Below, in pieces: positions 35,460 through 44,980 of a DNA stretch of 64,000 nucleotides. Source of the stretch: Pedobacter cryoconitis (lineage in GTDB: Bacteria > Bacteroidota > Bacteroidia > Sphingobacteriales > Sphingobacteriaceae); the NCBI RefSeq assembly GCF_001590605.1, contig NZ_CP014504.1, positions 1,550,001-1,614,000 on the forward strand, given 5' to 3'. The position numbers were made by a program, and so were the translations under genes. How positions within the stretch are numbered: position 1 is the first letter of the stretch; every line of letters starts with the position of its first letter. The notes under the pieces are model-generated. The model searched no databases and had not been told where the DNA came from. It saw only the letters and a program-made list of their open reading frames with translations.

Positions 35460-36722
35460 ATGAACTTAAATAGATTATTCATAGTAGCAGTCTTAATGAC
35501 TGCGCTATTTACCAGCTGTAAAAAAGCAAATATAGATGTAGATACCACACCAATTGCCCAGAATGGTAATGGTGTTTCGGGTGAGGTATTTGGAATATGG
35601 ACGAAAGGAAGTGTAGTCCGGGTAACGGGGGATATTATTGTTCCTGTATCAAAATCATTGACCATTGAAGAAGGTGTAACGGTTATTATGGATACGATTG
35701 CCAAACCAGAATTCATTGTTTTAGGTAATTTATATTCTATGGGAAGCGCGGCAAATCCGGTTAAAATCACCGTAGAAGAAAATTACAGGACTGCGGCGAA
35801 TAAGTATGGTAAACTTTGGGGTGGTATACTGGCTGCAACAAGCTGTACGGAATTATTACTCGACAATACGATTATCGAATATGGAGGTGGGGCAACTACT
35901 GAAGCTTCAACCTCTGTGAAAATGGGCTTATACAAAGCTAAAAGCGGAGAGAATACACCTGCACTGTGGTTTTCAAATGTAAAAGGTAAATTGGTGGTGA
36001 CCAACAGCACTTTCAGGTATTTCAGAGATGATTGTACCTATATAGAAGGTGGAAAGATCATCTTTTCAAATAACAGGTTCTATAGTACAGGTTTAGTAGG
36101 TGGGGAAGGTATCAATATTAAATCGGGATGTCTGGCTGATATCAGCTATAACCTGTTTTATGCAACCAATACCAATGCACTTAAGCTTTCGAATGTTGGT
36201 GACAGAACGCCACAGGCGCATGTAGTGGCTTATAACAATACGATGCTGAATACAGGCTGGAGAAGGCCAACGGCAAAAGGTGGCTCTGTCTGGTTAGAAG
36301 CTACGGTATATGCAGAATTATACAATAATTTGTTTGCCAATACCCGTTTTGGAATTAAAAGAGATCTGAAACTTCCGGAAGATAAACGTTCAACTTTCAA
36401 AAATTCTTTGTACTATGGATACAGCCAGGCTACGGTTAACCAGTTTCAGCCAAAGACGGATATTATTGGTGGAACTAATGATGTAATTGGCAAACTGGCA
36501 GGGGATAATGACCCTAAATTTGCGAACTATCCACTCGATACCGCTACAGATAACCCTACATTAAATGAAAGCTGGGATTTCCATTTATTACCAGGATCAG
36601 CGGCATTGAATAAAGGAACTACAGCTTTTGTACGTAATTTTCCAGACGGATTAACCGTGAATGGAATTGTTTACCCTTCACCAGCGCCATCTGTCAATAT
36701 CGGTGCATTTGGATTAAAATAA
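35460..36722 (+). CDS. Lipoprotein with right-handed beta-helix-like repeats
   Basis: This 420-residue protein has a lipoprotein signal (LMTALFTSCKK; acylated Cys about residue 20). The mature part contains repeated short strands and turns of the parallel beta-helix kind (IIVPVSKSLTIEEGVTVIMD, then LVVTNSTFRYF and YNLFYATNTNALKLS). The start resembles the 'IxGDIxVPxSKSLTIExGVTV' pattern of surface right-handed beta-helix proteins. It may bind a polyanionic or glycan ligand on the outer membrane next to the receptor. The specific ligand is unknown. The phytase gene starts 23 bases later. Confidence 0.75.
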   Translation: MNLNRLFIVAVLMTALFTSCKKANIDVDTTPIAQNGNGVSGEVFGIWTKGSVVRVTGDIIVPVSKSLTIEEGVTVIMDTIAKPEFIVLGNLYSMGSAANPVKITVEENYRTAANKYGKLWGGILAATSCTELLLDNTIIEYGGGATTEASTSVKMGLYKAKSGENTPALWFSNVKGKLVVTNSTFRYFRDDCTYIEGGKIIFSNNRFYSTGLVGGEGINIKSGCLADISYNLFYATNTNALKLSNVGDRTPQAHVVAYNNTMLNTGWRRPTAKGGSVWLEATVYAELYNNLFANTRFGIKRDLKLPEDKRSTFKNSLYYGYSQATVNQFQPKTDIIGGTNDVIGKLAGDNDPKFANYPLDTATDNPTLNESWDFHLLPGSAALNKGTTAFVRNFPDGLTVNGIVYPSPAPSVNIGAFGLK

Positions 36723-36745
36723 TCAGCTTTCATCAAATCAACAAT

Positions 36746-37834
36746 ATGTTAAGATACCCTATAAAATTTCTTTTGCTTGCCTTGCCGGTTTTAGCAGCAG
36801 GCTGCAATCATAAAATTACCAATACCGGGGCAGTTGCTATGGACTCCGCAATTGTTCAACCTATAATTGTCTCAGAAAAAGTACAATTTGATTCTGATGA
36901 TCCTGCCATCTGGGTTAATCCTCAGGATGCCTCAAAAAGCCTTGTTATCGGGACTGATAAAGCCACTGAAGGCGGATTATATGTTTTTGATCTGCAAGGT
37001 AAGATCCAGCACAATCTGGTGGTGAAGGGGCTTAAACGCCCAAACAATGTTGATGTTGCTTATGGATTGATGCTGAATGGCAAAGCAACTGATATTGCTA
37101 TAACTACAGAACGTTTTACCCATAAACTCCGGATCTTTTCTTTACCTGATTTAAAGCCTGTTGACAATGGCGGCCTTGCGATGTTTGAAGGAGAGACAGC
37201 ACCAGAATTCAGAGACTTGATGGGAATTTCTATCTATACCAGCAAAGCCGGAAAAATGTATGCTATTGTTGGCCGTAAAACCGGCCCTAAAGACGGGACT
37301 TATCTATGGCAATACCTGTTAACTGATGATGGAACAGGTCATGTTAAAGCAAAGCTAGTCAGAAAGTTTGGTCAGTACAGTGGTAAAAAGGAAATTGAAG
37401 CTATTGCGGTAGATAACGAACTGGGCTATATCTATTATTCAGATGAACAATTCGGTGTACGTCAATATTATGCCGATCCTGAAAAAGGAAATGAAGAGCT
37501 GGCTTTATTTGCAACAACAGGTTTTAAGGAAGATCATGAAGGTATTTCTATTTATAAAACCTCAGCTACCGAAGGTTATATTTTAGTATCTGATCAGGGA
37601 GCAAATCAATTTCATATCTTTAACAGAGCGGGTACAACTAAAAATCCTTATGCACACGAACTTTTGAAAGTAGTTAAAGTAAGTGCAAATCATAGCGATG
37701 GGTCTGATGTAGTCAATGTTCCGCTAAATGATACGTTCAAACACGGCTTATTTGTGGTGATGAGCGATGATCGGACTTTTCATTATTACCGGTGGGAAGA
37801 CATAGCAGGTAAAAAACTTAAAATTAACCAATAG
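36746..37834 (+). CDS. Beta-propeller phytase (3-phytase)
   Basis: The 362-residue lipoprotein (signal ending VLAAGC) is a beta-propeller phytase. The family markers are SDDPAIWVNPQDASKSLVIGTDK at residues 49-70 and KRPNNVDVAYG around 95, with DHEGISIY and NHSDGSDV further on; these supply the calcium-binding acidic residues. It removes phosphate from phytate (inositol hexakisphosphate) at the cell surface or in the periplasm. The next gene, a phosphatase, begins one base after its stop, so the two are coupled and probably release phosphate stepwise. Confidence 0.92.
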   Translation: MLRYPIKFLLLALPVLAAGCNHKITNTGAVAMDSAIVQPIIVSEKVQFDSDDPAIWVNPQDASKSLVIGTDKATEGGLYVFDLQGKIQHNLVVKGLKRPNNVDVAYGLMLNGKATDIAITTERFTHKLRIFSLPDLKPVDNGGLAMFEGETAPEFRDLMGISIYTSKAGKMYAIVGRKTGPKDGTYLWQYLLTDDGTGHVKAKLVRKFGQYSGKKEIEAIAVDNELGYIYYSDEQFGVRQYYADPEKGNEELALFATTGFKEDHEGISIYKTSATEGYILVSDQGANQFHIFNRAGTTKNPYAHELLKVVKVSANHSDGSDVVNVPLNDTFKHGLFVVMSDDRTFHYYRWEDIAGKKLKINQ

Positions 37835-37835
37835 A

Positions 37836-39227
37836 ATGCTTAAGAAATCAGTATTGTTATTTTTCTCCTGTGCGCTGAGTGTAATGCTCTGCGCACAAGT
37901 AAAACAGAAGGGTGCGGCAACCGAACCTGTCAGGTTAATCCGAGGGCCTTATTTACAAGTGGCCAGCAGTACGGGCATACTGATCCGCTGGAGAACTGAT
38001 GTATCTGCCAGAAGTAAAGTGCGGTATGGAACAAGCCAGTCCAGACTTGACCAGGCTGCTGAAGATCTTACGCTATTGACTGAGCATCGTATACAGTTGA
38101 AAGGATTGAAACCGGCGACACGTTATTATTATTCGATTGGCGGCCTGAAGGATACTTTACAAGGCAATCAGGATAACTATTTTACTACTTTGCCTGAACC
38201 AGGTAAAATTGGACCTTACCGGATTGCTGCTTTAGGGGATTGCGGGGATAATTCTATTAATCAGCGCAGGGTAAAAGAACAAGTACTTAAGTATATAGGC
38301 GATAAAGATTTGACCGCCTGGATTTTATTAGGTGATAATGCTTATTCTGACGGAACAGATTCAGAATTTCAGAGTAAGTTTTTCAATATTTATAAAGATG
38401 ATTTGCTAAAAAAGTATCCTTTGTTCCCAACGCCTGGAAATCATGATTACCATGATACTGATCTTACGGAAAAACATGCACAGGAAACTCATGAGACTGC
38501 TTATTATCAGAATTTCTCTATGCCGGTCCATGGTGAATCGGGTGGGACGCCTTCTAATACCCAGGCTTTTTATTCCTTTGACATTGGGAATATACACTTC
38601 CTATCGCTGGACTCTTATGGAAAAGAAGACCGGACTTACCGGTTGTATGACACTTTAGGCCCGCAGGTGCAATGGATTAAAAAAGATCTGGCAGCCAATA
38701 AAAATAAAGGATGGATTATTGCTTTCTGGCATCACCCGCCTTATACGATGGGCTCGCATAATTCTGATCAGGAAGATGAGCTGGTTAAAATCAGAGAAAA
38801 CTTTATCGGCATTATGGAACGTGAGGGGGTAGACCTCGTTTTAAATGGCCATAGCCATGATTATGAACGCAGCAGAATGATGAAAGGACATTATGGCCCG
38901 TCTTCTACCTTTGATGCTAAAAAACATAACCTGAGTACTTCTTCTGGAAAAAATGACGGAAGCCCGGATTCTGCTCCTTATCAGAAAGATCCTGCCCATA
39001 AACAGGGAACGGTCTATGTGGTGAGTGGTTCTGCTGGTAAATTGGGTGGAAAACAATCAACCTATCCGCACAACGCGATGTATTTTTCTGATGCAGAACA
39101 TGGTGGCGCAAGTGTTTTGGAGGTAGAGGGCAACCGTTTAGAGCTCAAATGGGTTTGTGCAGATGGAGAAATCCGGGATCAGTTTACTATTGTTAAAAAA
39201 GCTGGCGGAGCCCATGTACCGAAATAA
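37836..39227 (+). CDS. Purple-acid-type metallophosphatase with N-terminal FN3 domain
   Basis: This 463-residue secreted protein has a signal peptide (1-20) and a fibronectin-like domain (about 33-120; RLIRGPYLQVASSTGILIRW). The metallophosphoesterase domain follows (about 130-400) with metal-binding motifs GDCGDN, GDNAYSDG, GNHDYHD, FWHHPPYT and NGHSHDYER. This arrangement matches purple acid phosphatases. It would release phosphate from organic esters, including phytate breakdown products. It starts one base after the phytase stop and overlaps the next gene by 14 bases, so it belongs to the same operon. Confidence 0.92.
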   Translation: MLKKSVLLFFSCALSVMLCAQVKQKGAATEPVRLIRGPYLQVASSTGILIRWRTDVSARSKVRYGTSQSRLDQAAEDLTLLTEHRIQLKGLKPATRYYYSIGGLKDTLQGNQDNYFTTLPEPGKIGPYRIAALGDCGDNSINQRRVKEQVLKYIGDKDLTAWILLGDNAYSDGTDSEFQSKFFNIYKDDLLKKYPLFPTPGNHDYHDTDLTEKHAQETHETAYYQNFSMPVHGESGGTPSNTQAFYSFDIGNIHFLSLDSYGKEDRTYRLYDTLGPQVQWIKKDLAANKNKGWIIAFWHHPPYTMGSHNSDQEDELVKIRENFIGIMEREGVDLVLNGHSHDYERSRMMKGHYGPSSTFDAKKHNLSTSSGKNDGSPDSAPYQKDPAHKQGTVYVVSGSAGKLGGKQSTYPHNAMYFSDAEHGGASVLEVEGNRLELKWVCADGEIRDQFTIVKKAGGAHVPK

Positions 39228-41037
39228 ACTGAAGTTAATTATCCAGTTTTTATTATTTATTACCTGTCTGTCTGTTGTTTTAGGTTTGAAAAAATCAACA
39301 GACAGTACAGGATTAATTCCTTTAGTAGAAGAAGTTAAAGTCAATTTTAAGCTGTTTGCAAAAAGTACAAATGATTTGCAAAGGGCAATTGCAGCATTGA
39401 ATACCAATCCTCAAAGCATCCATGACGCTAAAAATGCTTTAAAAAACAGTCGCCTGGCTTATAAGAGAGTTGCATTTTTTCTGGATTACTTTTTCCAGAG
39501 TTCTTCGCTGATTTACAATAAACCTGCAAAGGTAGAGGTAGAAGAGCCCTATATGGAATACCAGGAACCTTCGGGGTTCCAGGTGATAGAAGCATTGCTA
39601 TTTGATCCCCAGCCCTGGGTTCATCAAAAAGAATTGGCTGCACAGGCAGAACTCCTGGCAAGTTCATCCTCAGATCTTCCTGCTTTACTTTATAGCTTTA
39701 CAGCAACGGATCAACAGATACTGGAAAGTGTACGTTTAGAGCTTCTTAGAGTTATAACCTTAAGCATTACTGGATATGATGCGCCAGAATTAAAAAGTGG
39801 AGTAGTGGAAGCCGGGGAGAGTATCCGGGCTATTCAAAAAGCACTGTTACCTTTAGTGCAGCAGCCTGATCAGGCGGCGGTCTTGCTTCGTCAAAATCTG
39901 GATGCAACAGTAATTTATCTGGATCAGCATCCTGATTTTGATAGTTTTGACCGGATGAAATTCCTGACAACTTATGGCTTGCCTTTACAAGAGCAATTAT
40001 CCAATTTCATCCGGTTTTCAAAAGCTGAATTGAATACGCAAAGCGCCCTTAATTATGAGGCTAAAAATATTTTTAGTCCAGATGCTATTCCCTTGAATGT
40101 ATTTCCGGGTGCAATAAAAACTGATGCGAAAATTGTGGCATTGGGAAAAAAGCTCTTTCTGGAAAAGGCTCTGTCAGGAAATTTGAAGAGGAATTGTGCA
40201 AGCTGTCATCATCCCGAAAAATATTTTAGTGAACCATTGAAAACCAGCCTGGCGTTTGATGGGAAAAGTAATGTTCCGCGTAATGCGCCAACCTTATTAT
40301 ATGCTGGTTTCCAATATAGCCAGTTTTGGGATGGTCGTGTCAAAAGCCTGCAGGAACAGATCAAAGCGGTGATTACTAATCCTCAGGAAATGAATGGAGA
40401 ACATCAGGTGATCTTGGAAAGAGTCAGCAAATCAGTAGTTTATCAACGTGATTTTAAGGATTCATTTCCATTATTTAAAGGAAATCCAATCCATATAGAT
40501 GCAATTGCTACTGCACTGGCTGCCTATATACAAAGCCTTGCGCCTCGCAATTCTGCTTTTGACAAGTATATCAATGGCGATCGCCAGGCTATGAATGCAC
40601 AGCAACTTAAAGGTTTCAATCTTTTTATGGGAAAGGGCCAGTGCGGAAGCTGTCACTTTGCGCCACTTTTTAACGGGTTGATCCCTCCGTATTATAAACT
40701 AACTGAATATGAGGTTTTGGGTACTCCTGAAAATGCAGACTTCAAGCATCCGAAAAAAGATCAGGATCAGGGCAGGTATAACTTTTTCCCAATTAGTTAT
40801 TACCAGGCTGCGTTTAAAACACCAACTATCCGCAATATTGAAAAGACAGCCCCTTATATGCACAATGGTGCATTTCAGGATTTATACCAGGTAGTGGATT
40901 TCTACAACAAAGGGGGTGGAGCAGGCTTGGGCCTTGACTTGCCGGGACAGACACTTTCTGCCAAACCTTTAAACCTGACAGAAATAGAGATGCAAAATAT
41001 AGTGAGTTTTATGAAATCATTAACAGATAATCTATAA
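39214..41037 (+). CDS. Imelysin-like domain fused to di-haem cytochrome c peroxidase
   Basis: The start was set at the ATG at 39214, which gives a signal peptide (LIIQFLLFITCLSVVLG); an upstream ATG at 39157 would place it inside the phosphatase. The 607-residue protein has an N-terminal helical region (about 40-275) with EEPYMEYQEPSGFQVIEALLF, reminiscent of imelysin/EfeO M75 proteins. A MauG/cytochrome-c-peroxidase domain follows with two haem sites, CASCH (328-332) and CGSCH (477-481). It would be periplasmic. Such fusions are linked to iron handling or peroxide removal. In a phytate locus it could deal with iron released from phytate complexes (inference). Confidence 0.82.
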   Translation: MYRNKLKLIIQFLLFITCLSVVLGLKKSTDSTGLIPLVEEVKVNFKLFAKSTNDLQRAIAALNTNPQSIHDAKNALKNSRLAYKRVAFFLDYFFQSSSLIYNKPAKVEVEEPYMEYQEPSGFQVIEALLFDPQPWVHQKELAAQAELLASSSSDLPALLYSFTATDQQILESVRLELLRVITLSITGYDAPELKSGVVEAGESIRAIQKALLPLVQQPDQAAVLLRQNLDATVIYLDQHPDFDSFDRMKFLTTYGLPLQEQLSNFIRFSKAELNTQSALNYEAKNIFSPDAIPLNVFPGAIKTDAKIVALGKKLFLEKALSGNLKRNCASCHHPEKYFSEPLKTSLAFDGKSNVPRNAPTLLYAGFQYSQFWDGRVKSLQEQIKAVITNPQEMNGEHQVILERVSKSVVYQRDFKDSFPLFKGNPIHIDAIATALAAYIQSLAPRNSAFDKYINGDRQAMNAQQLKGFNLFMGKGQCGSCHFAPLFNGLIPPYYKLTEYEVLGTPENADFKHPKKDQDQGRYNFFPISYYQAAFKTPTIRNIEKTAPYMHNGAFQDLYQVVDFYNKGGGAGLGLDLPGQTLSAKPLNLTEIEMQNIVSFMKSLTDNL

Positions 41038-41103
41038 TAGTATATAGTTTTAGAATTATTTTTTCCTAAATTGCTTTACATCTATTCAACTAAATCTATT
41101 TTT

Positions 41104-41895
41104 ATGAAAAACAAATTTCTATTGCTCAGTACTGCCGTACTGTTCTGCCTGACCAGCTGTAAGAAAAATGCAGAGGATTCAACACCTGTTGTGAACGATC
41201 AAAAAGTGCAGGAAACCGGATTACACCAGGACTTTACCTGTGAAATGAAGCAACCAGCACCTGGCGGCCCGGCTACCGAGGCCAATGGCCCGGCAAACAA
41301 ATTATGGACGAATGGAAGCACCATTAAAGTGAAATTTATTGGTGGATCTAATATTGTCCGGAACAAGGTTATCCAATATGCTAAAAGCTGGGAAGCTTCT
41401 GCGAATGTTACCTTTTCATTTGTTGCAGATAATGCAGCAGCTGATATTAAAGTTGGATTTGCAAGCGGAGGCTCCTGGTCTTACATTGGTACAACTTCTA
41501 AACAGTATTCACCATCAATGAATTATGGCTGGTTTACCGATACAACCAGTGATACCGAATTCAGAAGGACAATTACACATGAATTTGGTCATGCTTTAGG
41601 GCTTAACCATGAGCAGTCTCACCCTGATGCTAATATTCCATGGAATAAGCAGGCAGTTTATAACTATTATATGGGCCCGCCAAACAACTGGACTAAAGCA
41701 CAGATTGACTTTAATGTATTAAGTGTAGAATCAAGAACGGGATTAAATTATACTGCTTATGATCCGGCATCCATTATGCATTATGCTGTACAGGCACAGT
41801 TTACGACCAACAATACGACTATTGCGGCCAATAATACAACCATTTCTGCGAAAGATGTTTTATACATGAAAACTTACTATCCGGGAAGAAGTTAA
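41104..41895 (+). CDS. Astacin-like (M12) metalloprotease lipoprotein
   Basis: The start was set at ATG 41104, because it gives a lipoprotein signal (LLSTAVLFCLTSCKK). The 263-residue protein has the metzincin zinc site HEFGHALGLNHE and the Met-turn SIMHYAV, defining the M12 (astacin) family. It is a surface or periplasmic protease. It lies 66 bases after the peroxidase gene and before the terminator at 41930, so it can be the last gene of the phytase operon, although a protease has no obvious place in phosphate uptake. Confidence 0.88.
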   Translation: MKNKFLLLSTAVLFCLTSCKKNAEDSTPVVNDQKVQETGLHQDFTCEMKQPAPGGPATEANGPANKLWTNGSTIKVKFIGGSNIVRNKVIQYAKSWEASANVTFSFVADNAAADIKVGFASGGSWSYIGTTSKQYSPSMNYGWFTDTTSDTEFRRTITHEFGHALGLNHEQSHPDANIPWNKQAVYNYYMGPPNNWTKAQIDFNVLSVESRTGLNYTAYDPASIMHYAVQAQFTTNNTTIAANNTTISAKDVLYMKTYYPGRS

Positions 41896-41929
41896 TGGGG
41901 CAGGAGTTAATCAATTAATTGTTATTTTT

Positions 41930-41963
41930 AAAAAGGGTGCTTATTTGATAAGCATCCTTTTTT
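41930..41963 (+). terminator. Intrinsic terminator of the phytase operon
   Basis: AAAAAGGGTGCTTA (41930-41943) pairs with TAAGCATCCTTTTT over a TTTGA loop, followed by a T-run. It ends the run of genes from 32577. Confidence 0.8.
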
Positions 41964-42032
41964 ATTTTAGTTCTCACCGTATATTAGCTGCGTTTTACTG
42001 GAAACAATAAAATTTCCAGCTCTTCCATTCCT

Positions 42033-43205
42033 ATGTTAAAACGTGAGCATTACTCCAAAATAGCATTTGCTTTACTAATCTCCTTGGCCATAGGAGGTTG
42101 TTCAGTGCGTAAAAATGTAACCCCTAAACAACCGGTATTGGCTTCGGTCACTAGCCTGAAATATATCAATACTTATGTTTTTCCCTATAACCAGCAATAC
42201 AAAGGAACTACTGTTGGTGGTTTGTCTGCTATAGATTTTGATCCGGTTAAACAAGTTTATTACCTGATTAGTGATGACAGATCGGCGATCAACCCGGCCA
42301 GATTTTATACCGCGAAAATCTCGTTGTCTGCTGCCGGAATCAATAAAGTAAGTATGATCGCTGTAAATACGCTTTATCAGAAAGATGGTTCTGCGTATCC
42401 TAAACTCAGTAAAAATGCCACGCGCACTACAGATCCAGAAGCAATGCGTTACAATGGTCTGACCGGGCATTTGTATTGGACCAGTGAAGGAGACCGTGTC
42501 ATGAAGCATGGAGATACCATACTCATCGATCCAACTATCAATATCGTTTCTACCCATGGAAAATATGCAGATAGCATTCCATTGCCAGACAACCTGAGGA
42601 TGCAGCGTATAGAGAGTGGCCCGAGAAGAAATGGGGTTTTAGAAGGGCTTACTTTCGCAGATGACTTTAGTACTTTATATGTAAATCTGGAAGAACCTTT
42701 ATATCAGGATGGGCCGCGTGCGGAAGTAGGGGTTAGAAATAATGCATTTGTCAGAATTTACCAGTTTGAACTGAAGACTAAGAAGAATGTTGGACAATAT
42801 GCTTATGAGCTGGATCCCGTGGCTTTACCGCCATTAAAAGCTGGTGGGGAATATGTGAATGGTATTCCTGATATCCTTTGGCTGGGCAATCAGCGCATGC
42901 TGGTTACCGAACGTTCTTATTCCGAAGGGCAGCCGGGGACAACTATTAAAGTATTCCTGGCGGATTTGAATGGGGCAACAAATATTATAGCTACAAAATC
43001 TTTAAAAGAAAATCCGGCAAGTCAGCCTATTCAAAAGAAAATGCTTTTAAACATGGATGACCTGGGGATTTACATAGATAATATTGAAGGTGCAACTATA
43101 GGGCCTGTCTTGCCAAACGGGCATCAGACAGTGATTTTTGTAGCAGATAATAACTTTAATGAGAAGGAACAGGCCCAGTTTATGTTGTTTGAGGTGATTC
43201 CTTAA
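42033..43205 (+). CDS. Phytase-like esterase domain lipoprotein
   Basis: This 390-residue lipoprotein (lipobox LAIGGCSVR) matches the 'esterase-like activity of phytase' family. The repeat pattern is clear: VGGLSAIDFDPVKQVYYLISDD, AMRYNGLTGHLYWTSEGD and LEGLTFADDFSTLYVNLEE, a beta-propeller like other phytase-related proteins. The catalytic function in bacteria is not well defined; it may hydrolyse phosphate esters. It follows the operon terminator and thus has its own promoter, but its position suggests a related role. Confidence 0.85.
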   Translation: MLKREHYSKIAFALLISLAIGGCSVRKNVTPKQPVLASVTSLKYINTYVFPYNQQYKGTTVGGLSAIDFDPVKQVYYLISDDRSAINPARFYTAKISLSAAGINKVSMIAVNTLYQKDGSAYPKLSKNATRTTDPEAMRYNGLTGHLYWTSEGDRVMKHGDTILIDPTINIVSTHGKYADSIPLPDNLRMQRIESGPRRNGVLEGLTFADDFSTLYVNLEEPLYQDGPRAEVGVRNNAFVRIYQFELKTKKNVGQYAYELDPVALPPLKAGGEYVNGIPDILWLGNQRMLVTERSYSEGQPGTTIKVFLADLNGATNIIATKSLKENPASQPIQKKMLLNMDDLGIYIDNIEGATIGPVLPNGHQTVIFVADNNFNEKEQAQFMLFEVIP

Positions 43206-43212
43206 TCAATTG

Positions 43213-43788
43213 TTATCCTTTGATATCAATATCATATTTGGCTAAAAGACCGGCTATCCCTGCGATAGAGAATTTGGCTTTTTTGATCCTGTTCAGTTCA
43301 GGGTCAAATGTATAATTATAAGCACTGGTAAAATCGGCTTTTTCCAGTATAGTATTTTCGAATGTTGTGCTGTACAAGTCGCAATTGTCAAAAACAGCGC
43401 CTCCCAGATCGGCTTCCGTAAAATCTGCCTGATGAATCCTGGAGTCTTTAAATGTTGTCTTTTTAAGTTTTACCTGGTAAAAAGAACAATGATCTAAAGT
43501 GCAGCTGTTAAAAGTAAGTTCCAGCCCAAATTCATTACAACTGTCAAAAATTAAACCTAAGAGTTTACTGTCTTTAAATCTGATTCCCCTCAAAGCTGTT
43601 TTCGATAGTTTGGCCAGGCTCAGGTTGCAGCCTGAAAATTCACATTCCAGAAAGACGAAACCAGAAAGGTCGGCATTGGAGAAGTCACAGTTTTTGAAAG
43701 TACAGTATTCATATTCACCTTTTTCCAATGGATTTTTGGTGAAGTCTACTTTGTCAAATGTTTTTTCTTCTATGAATAATGTGGCCAT
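43213..43788 (-). CDS. Pentapeptide-repeat protein
   Basis: The protein (191 residues from the ATG at 43788) consists of pentapeptide repeats A(D/N)LxF, for example FSNADLSGFVFLECEFSGCN and ADFTEADLGGAVFDNCDLYS, and ends in a dimerisation-like tail (FSIAGIAGLLAKYDIDI). The right-handed quadrilateral helix mimics DNA. Length and tail recall Qnr and MfpA, which protect gyrase from quinolones, but Qnr-specific loops cannot be verified by eye. A longer frame begins at 43824; the start used here lies at the first conserved residues. Confidence 0.8.
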   Translation of the reverse strand: MATLFIEEKTFDKVDFTKNPLEKGEYEYCTFKNCDFSNADLSGFVFLECEFSGCNLSLAKLSKTALRGIRFKDSKLLGLIFDSCNEFGLELTFNSCTLDHCSFYQVKLKKTTFKDSRIHQADFTEADLGGAVFDNCDLYSTTFENTILEKADFTSAYNYTFDPELNRIKKAKFSIAGIAGLLAKYDIDIKG

Positions 43789-43846
43789 ATGGTTGGTTTT
43801 CTCTTTGTTTGAATGCTTTCGCAAATTAAGACATTAGCTGCGAAAG

Positions 43847-44980
43847 CTAAAATAATTCCAGTTGATCTGGGTCTGTAAACTTGCCCGGGTTAATGGATGT
43901 TCCGAAATTACTTAGGGTAATACCCAGCAAGCGGATTTTCCGGTCATCAGTTTCTACTTTCAGCAGCAGCTCTTTGGCTGCAGTAAGAATTGTTGCATAA
44001 TCGGCTACCCCTGCAGAAAATGAGGTGTTTCTGGTGAGCTGTTTAAAATCATCAAATTTGATTTTAAGGGTTAGTGTTTTCCCCTTTAGCCTGTTCTTTT
44101 CCAATCTTTCTGCCACTTTTTCGGCAATCAATTCTAATTCGGCCACCAGTTCTTCTGTAGAAATCAGGTCTTTCCCAAAGGTATCTTCGACACTCAGCGA
44201 TTTAGTTAAGCGATGTGGTTGTACCGGACGGTCATCAATACCCCGCACTATCTTATAATAGAATTTGCCAGTTTTGCCGAATTTCCGGATGAGTTCCTGT
44301 TCAGACAGCTTTTTAAGATCAGCTCCAGTATACAGGCCCATTTTCTTCATCTTATCCGCTGTTACTTTACCCACACCGAAGAACTTTTCTACGGGCAGTT
44401 TTTCCATAAAAGTGTTGATCTTGGAAGGGCCAATAAAGGTGAGCCCATCCGGCTTATTCATGTCTGAAGCAATTTTGGCTATAAATTTATTGCTGGAAAC
44501 CCCCGCTGAAGCAGAAAGGTTAAGCTCATTTTTAATCGCATCCTTTATTTGTTTTGCAATTTCCAGTGCAGAGCCGATATTTAACTTGTCAGTAGTGACA
44601 TCCAGAAAAGCTTCATCCAGCGAAAGCGGCTCAATCAAATCTGTATAACGCCTGAATATTTCCCTGATACGCACTGATACGCTTTTATAAGCATCAAATC
44701 TGGGGTATACGAATATGGCATGCGGACATAGCTGTATCGCTTTTCGGGATGACATGGCCGAATGGATGCCAAATTCGCGCGCTTCATAACTTGCTGTTGC
44801 AACGACACCACGTCCATCAGGAGAACCGCCTACCACAATTGGTTTGCCTCTGTATTCAGGGAAATCACGCTGCTCTACGGTCGCATAAAATGCGTCCATA
44901 TCTATATGAATAATTTTTCGCTGAAGTGTTTTTTCTACTGGATCTGACATCGTTAATTCTGGTTCGGTAAATCTCCCCAT
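43847..44980 (-). CDS. dinB: DNA polymerase IV
   Basis: This Y-family polymerase copies damaged DNA during translesion synthesis. IIHIDMDAFYATVEQRD carries the first catalytic Asp, SLDEAFLDV the second acidic pair, and HRLTKSLSVEDTFG leads into the little-finger domain. The final residues (DQLELF) are a textbook sliding-clamp binding peptide. The ATG at 44980 follows GGAG at a tight spacing and is preferred to an upstream TTG (45022); an ATG at 44950 is also possible. No SOS-like box was identified. Confidence 0.95.
   Translation of the reverse strand: MGRFTEPELTMSDPVEKTLQRKIIHIDMDAFYATVEQRDFPEYRGKPIVVGGSPDGRGVVATASYEAREFGIHSAMSSRKAIQLCPHAIFVYPRFDAYKSVSVRIREIFRRYTDLIEPLSLDEAFLDVTTDKLNIGSALEIAKQIKDAIKNELNLSASAGVSSNKFIAKIASDMNKPDGLTFIGPSKINTFMEKLPVEKFFGVGKVTADKMKKMGLYTGADLKKLSEQELIRKFGKTGKFYYKIVRGIDDRPVQPHRLTKSLSVEDTFGKDLISTEELVAELELIAEKVAERLEKNRLKGKTLTLKIKFDDFKQLTRNTSFSAGVADYATILTAAKELLLKVETDDRKIRLLGITLSNFGTSINPGKFTDPDQLELF

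Noticed and set aside
39157..39213. Upstream start of the haem peroxidase
   Set aside because: It would lie inside the phosphatase gene and put 19 residues before a good signal peptide; the ATG at 39214 is better.
42102..42557. 151-residue minus-strand frame within the phytase-like gene
   Set aside because: It has no motif, and the plus-strand propeller repeats explain the region.
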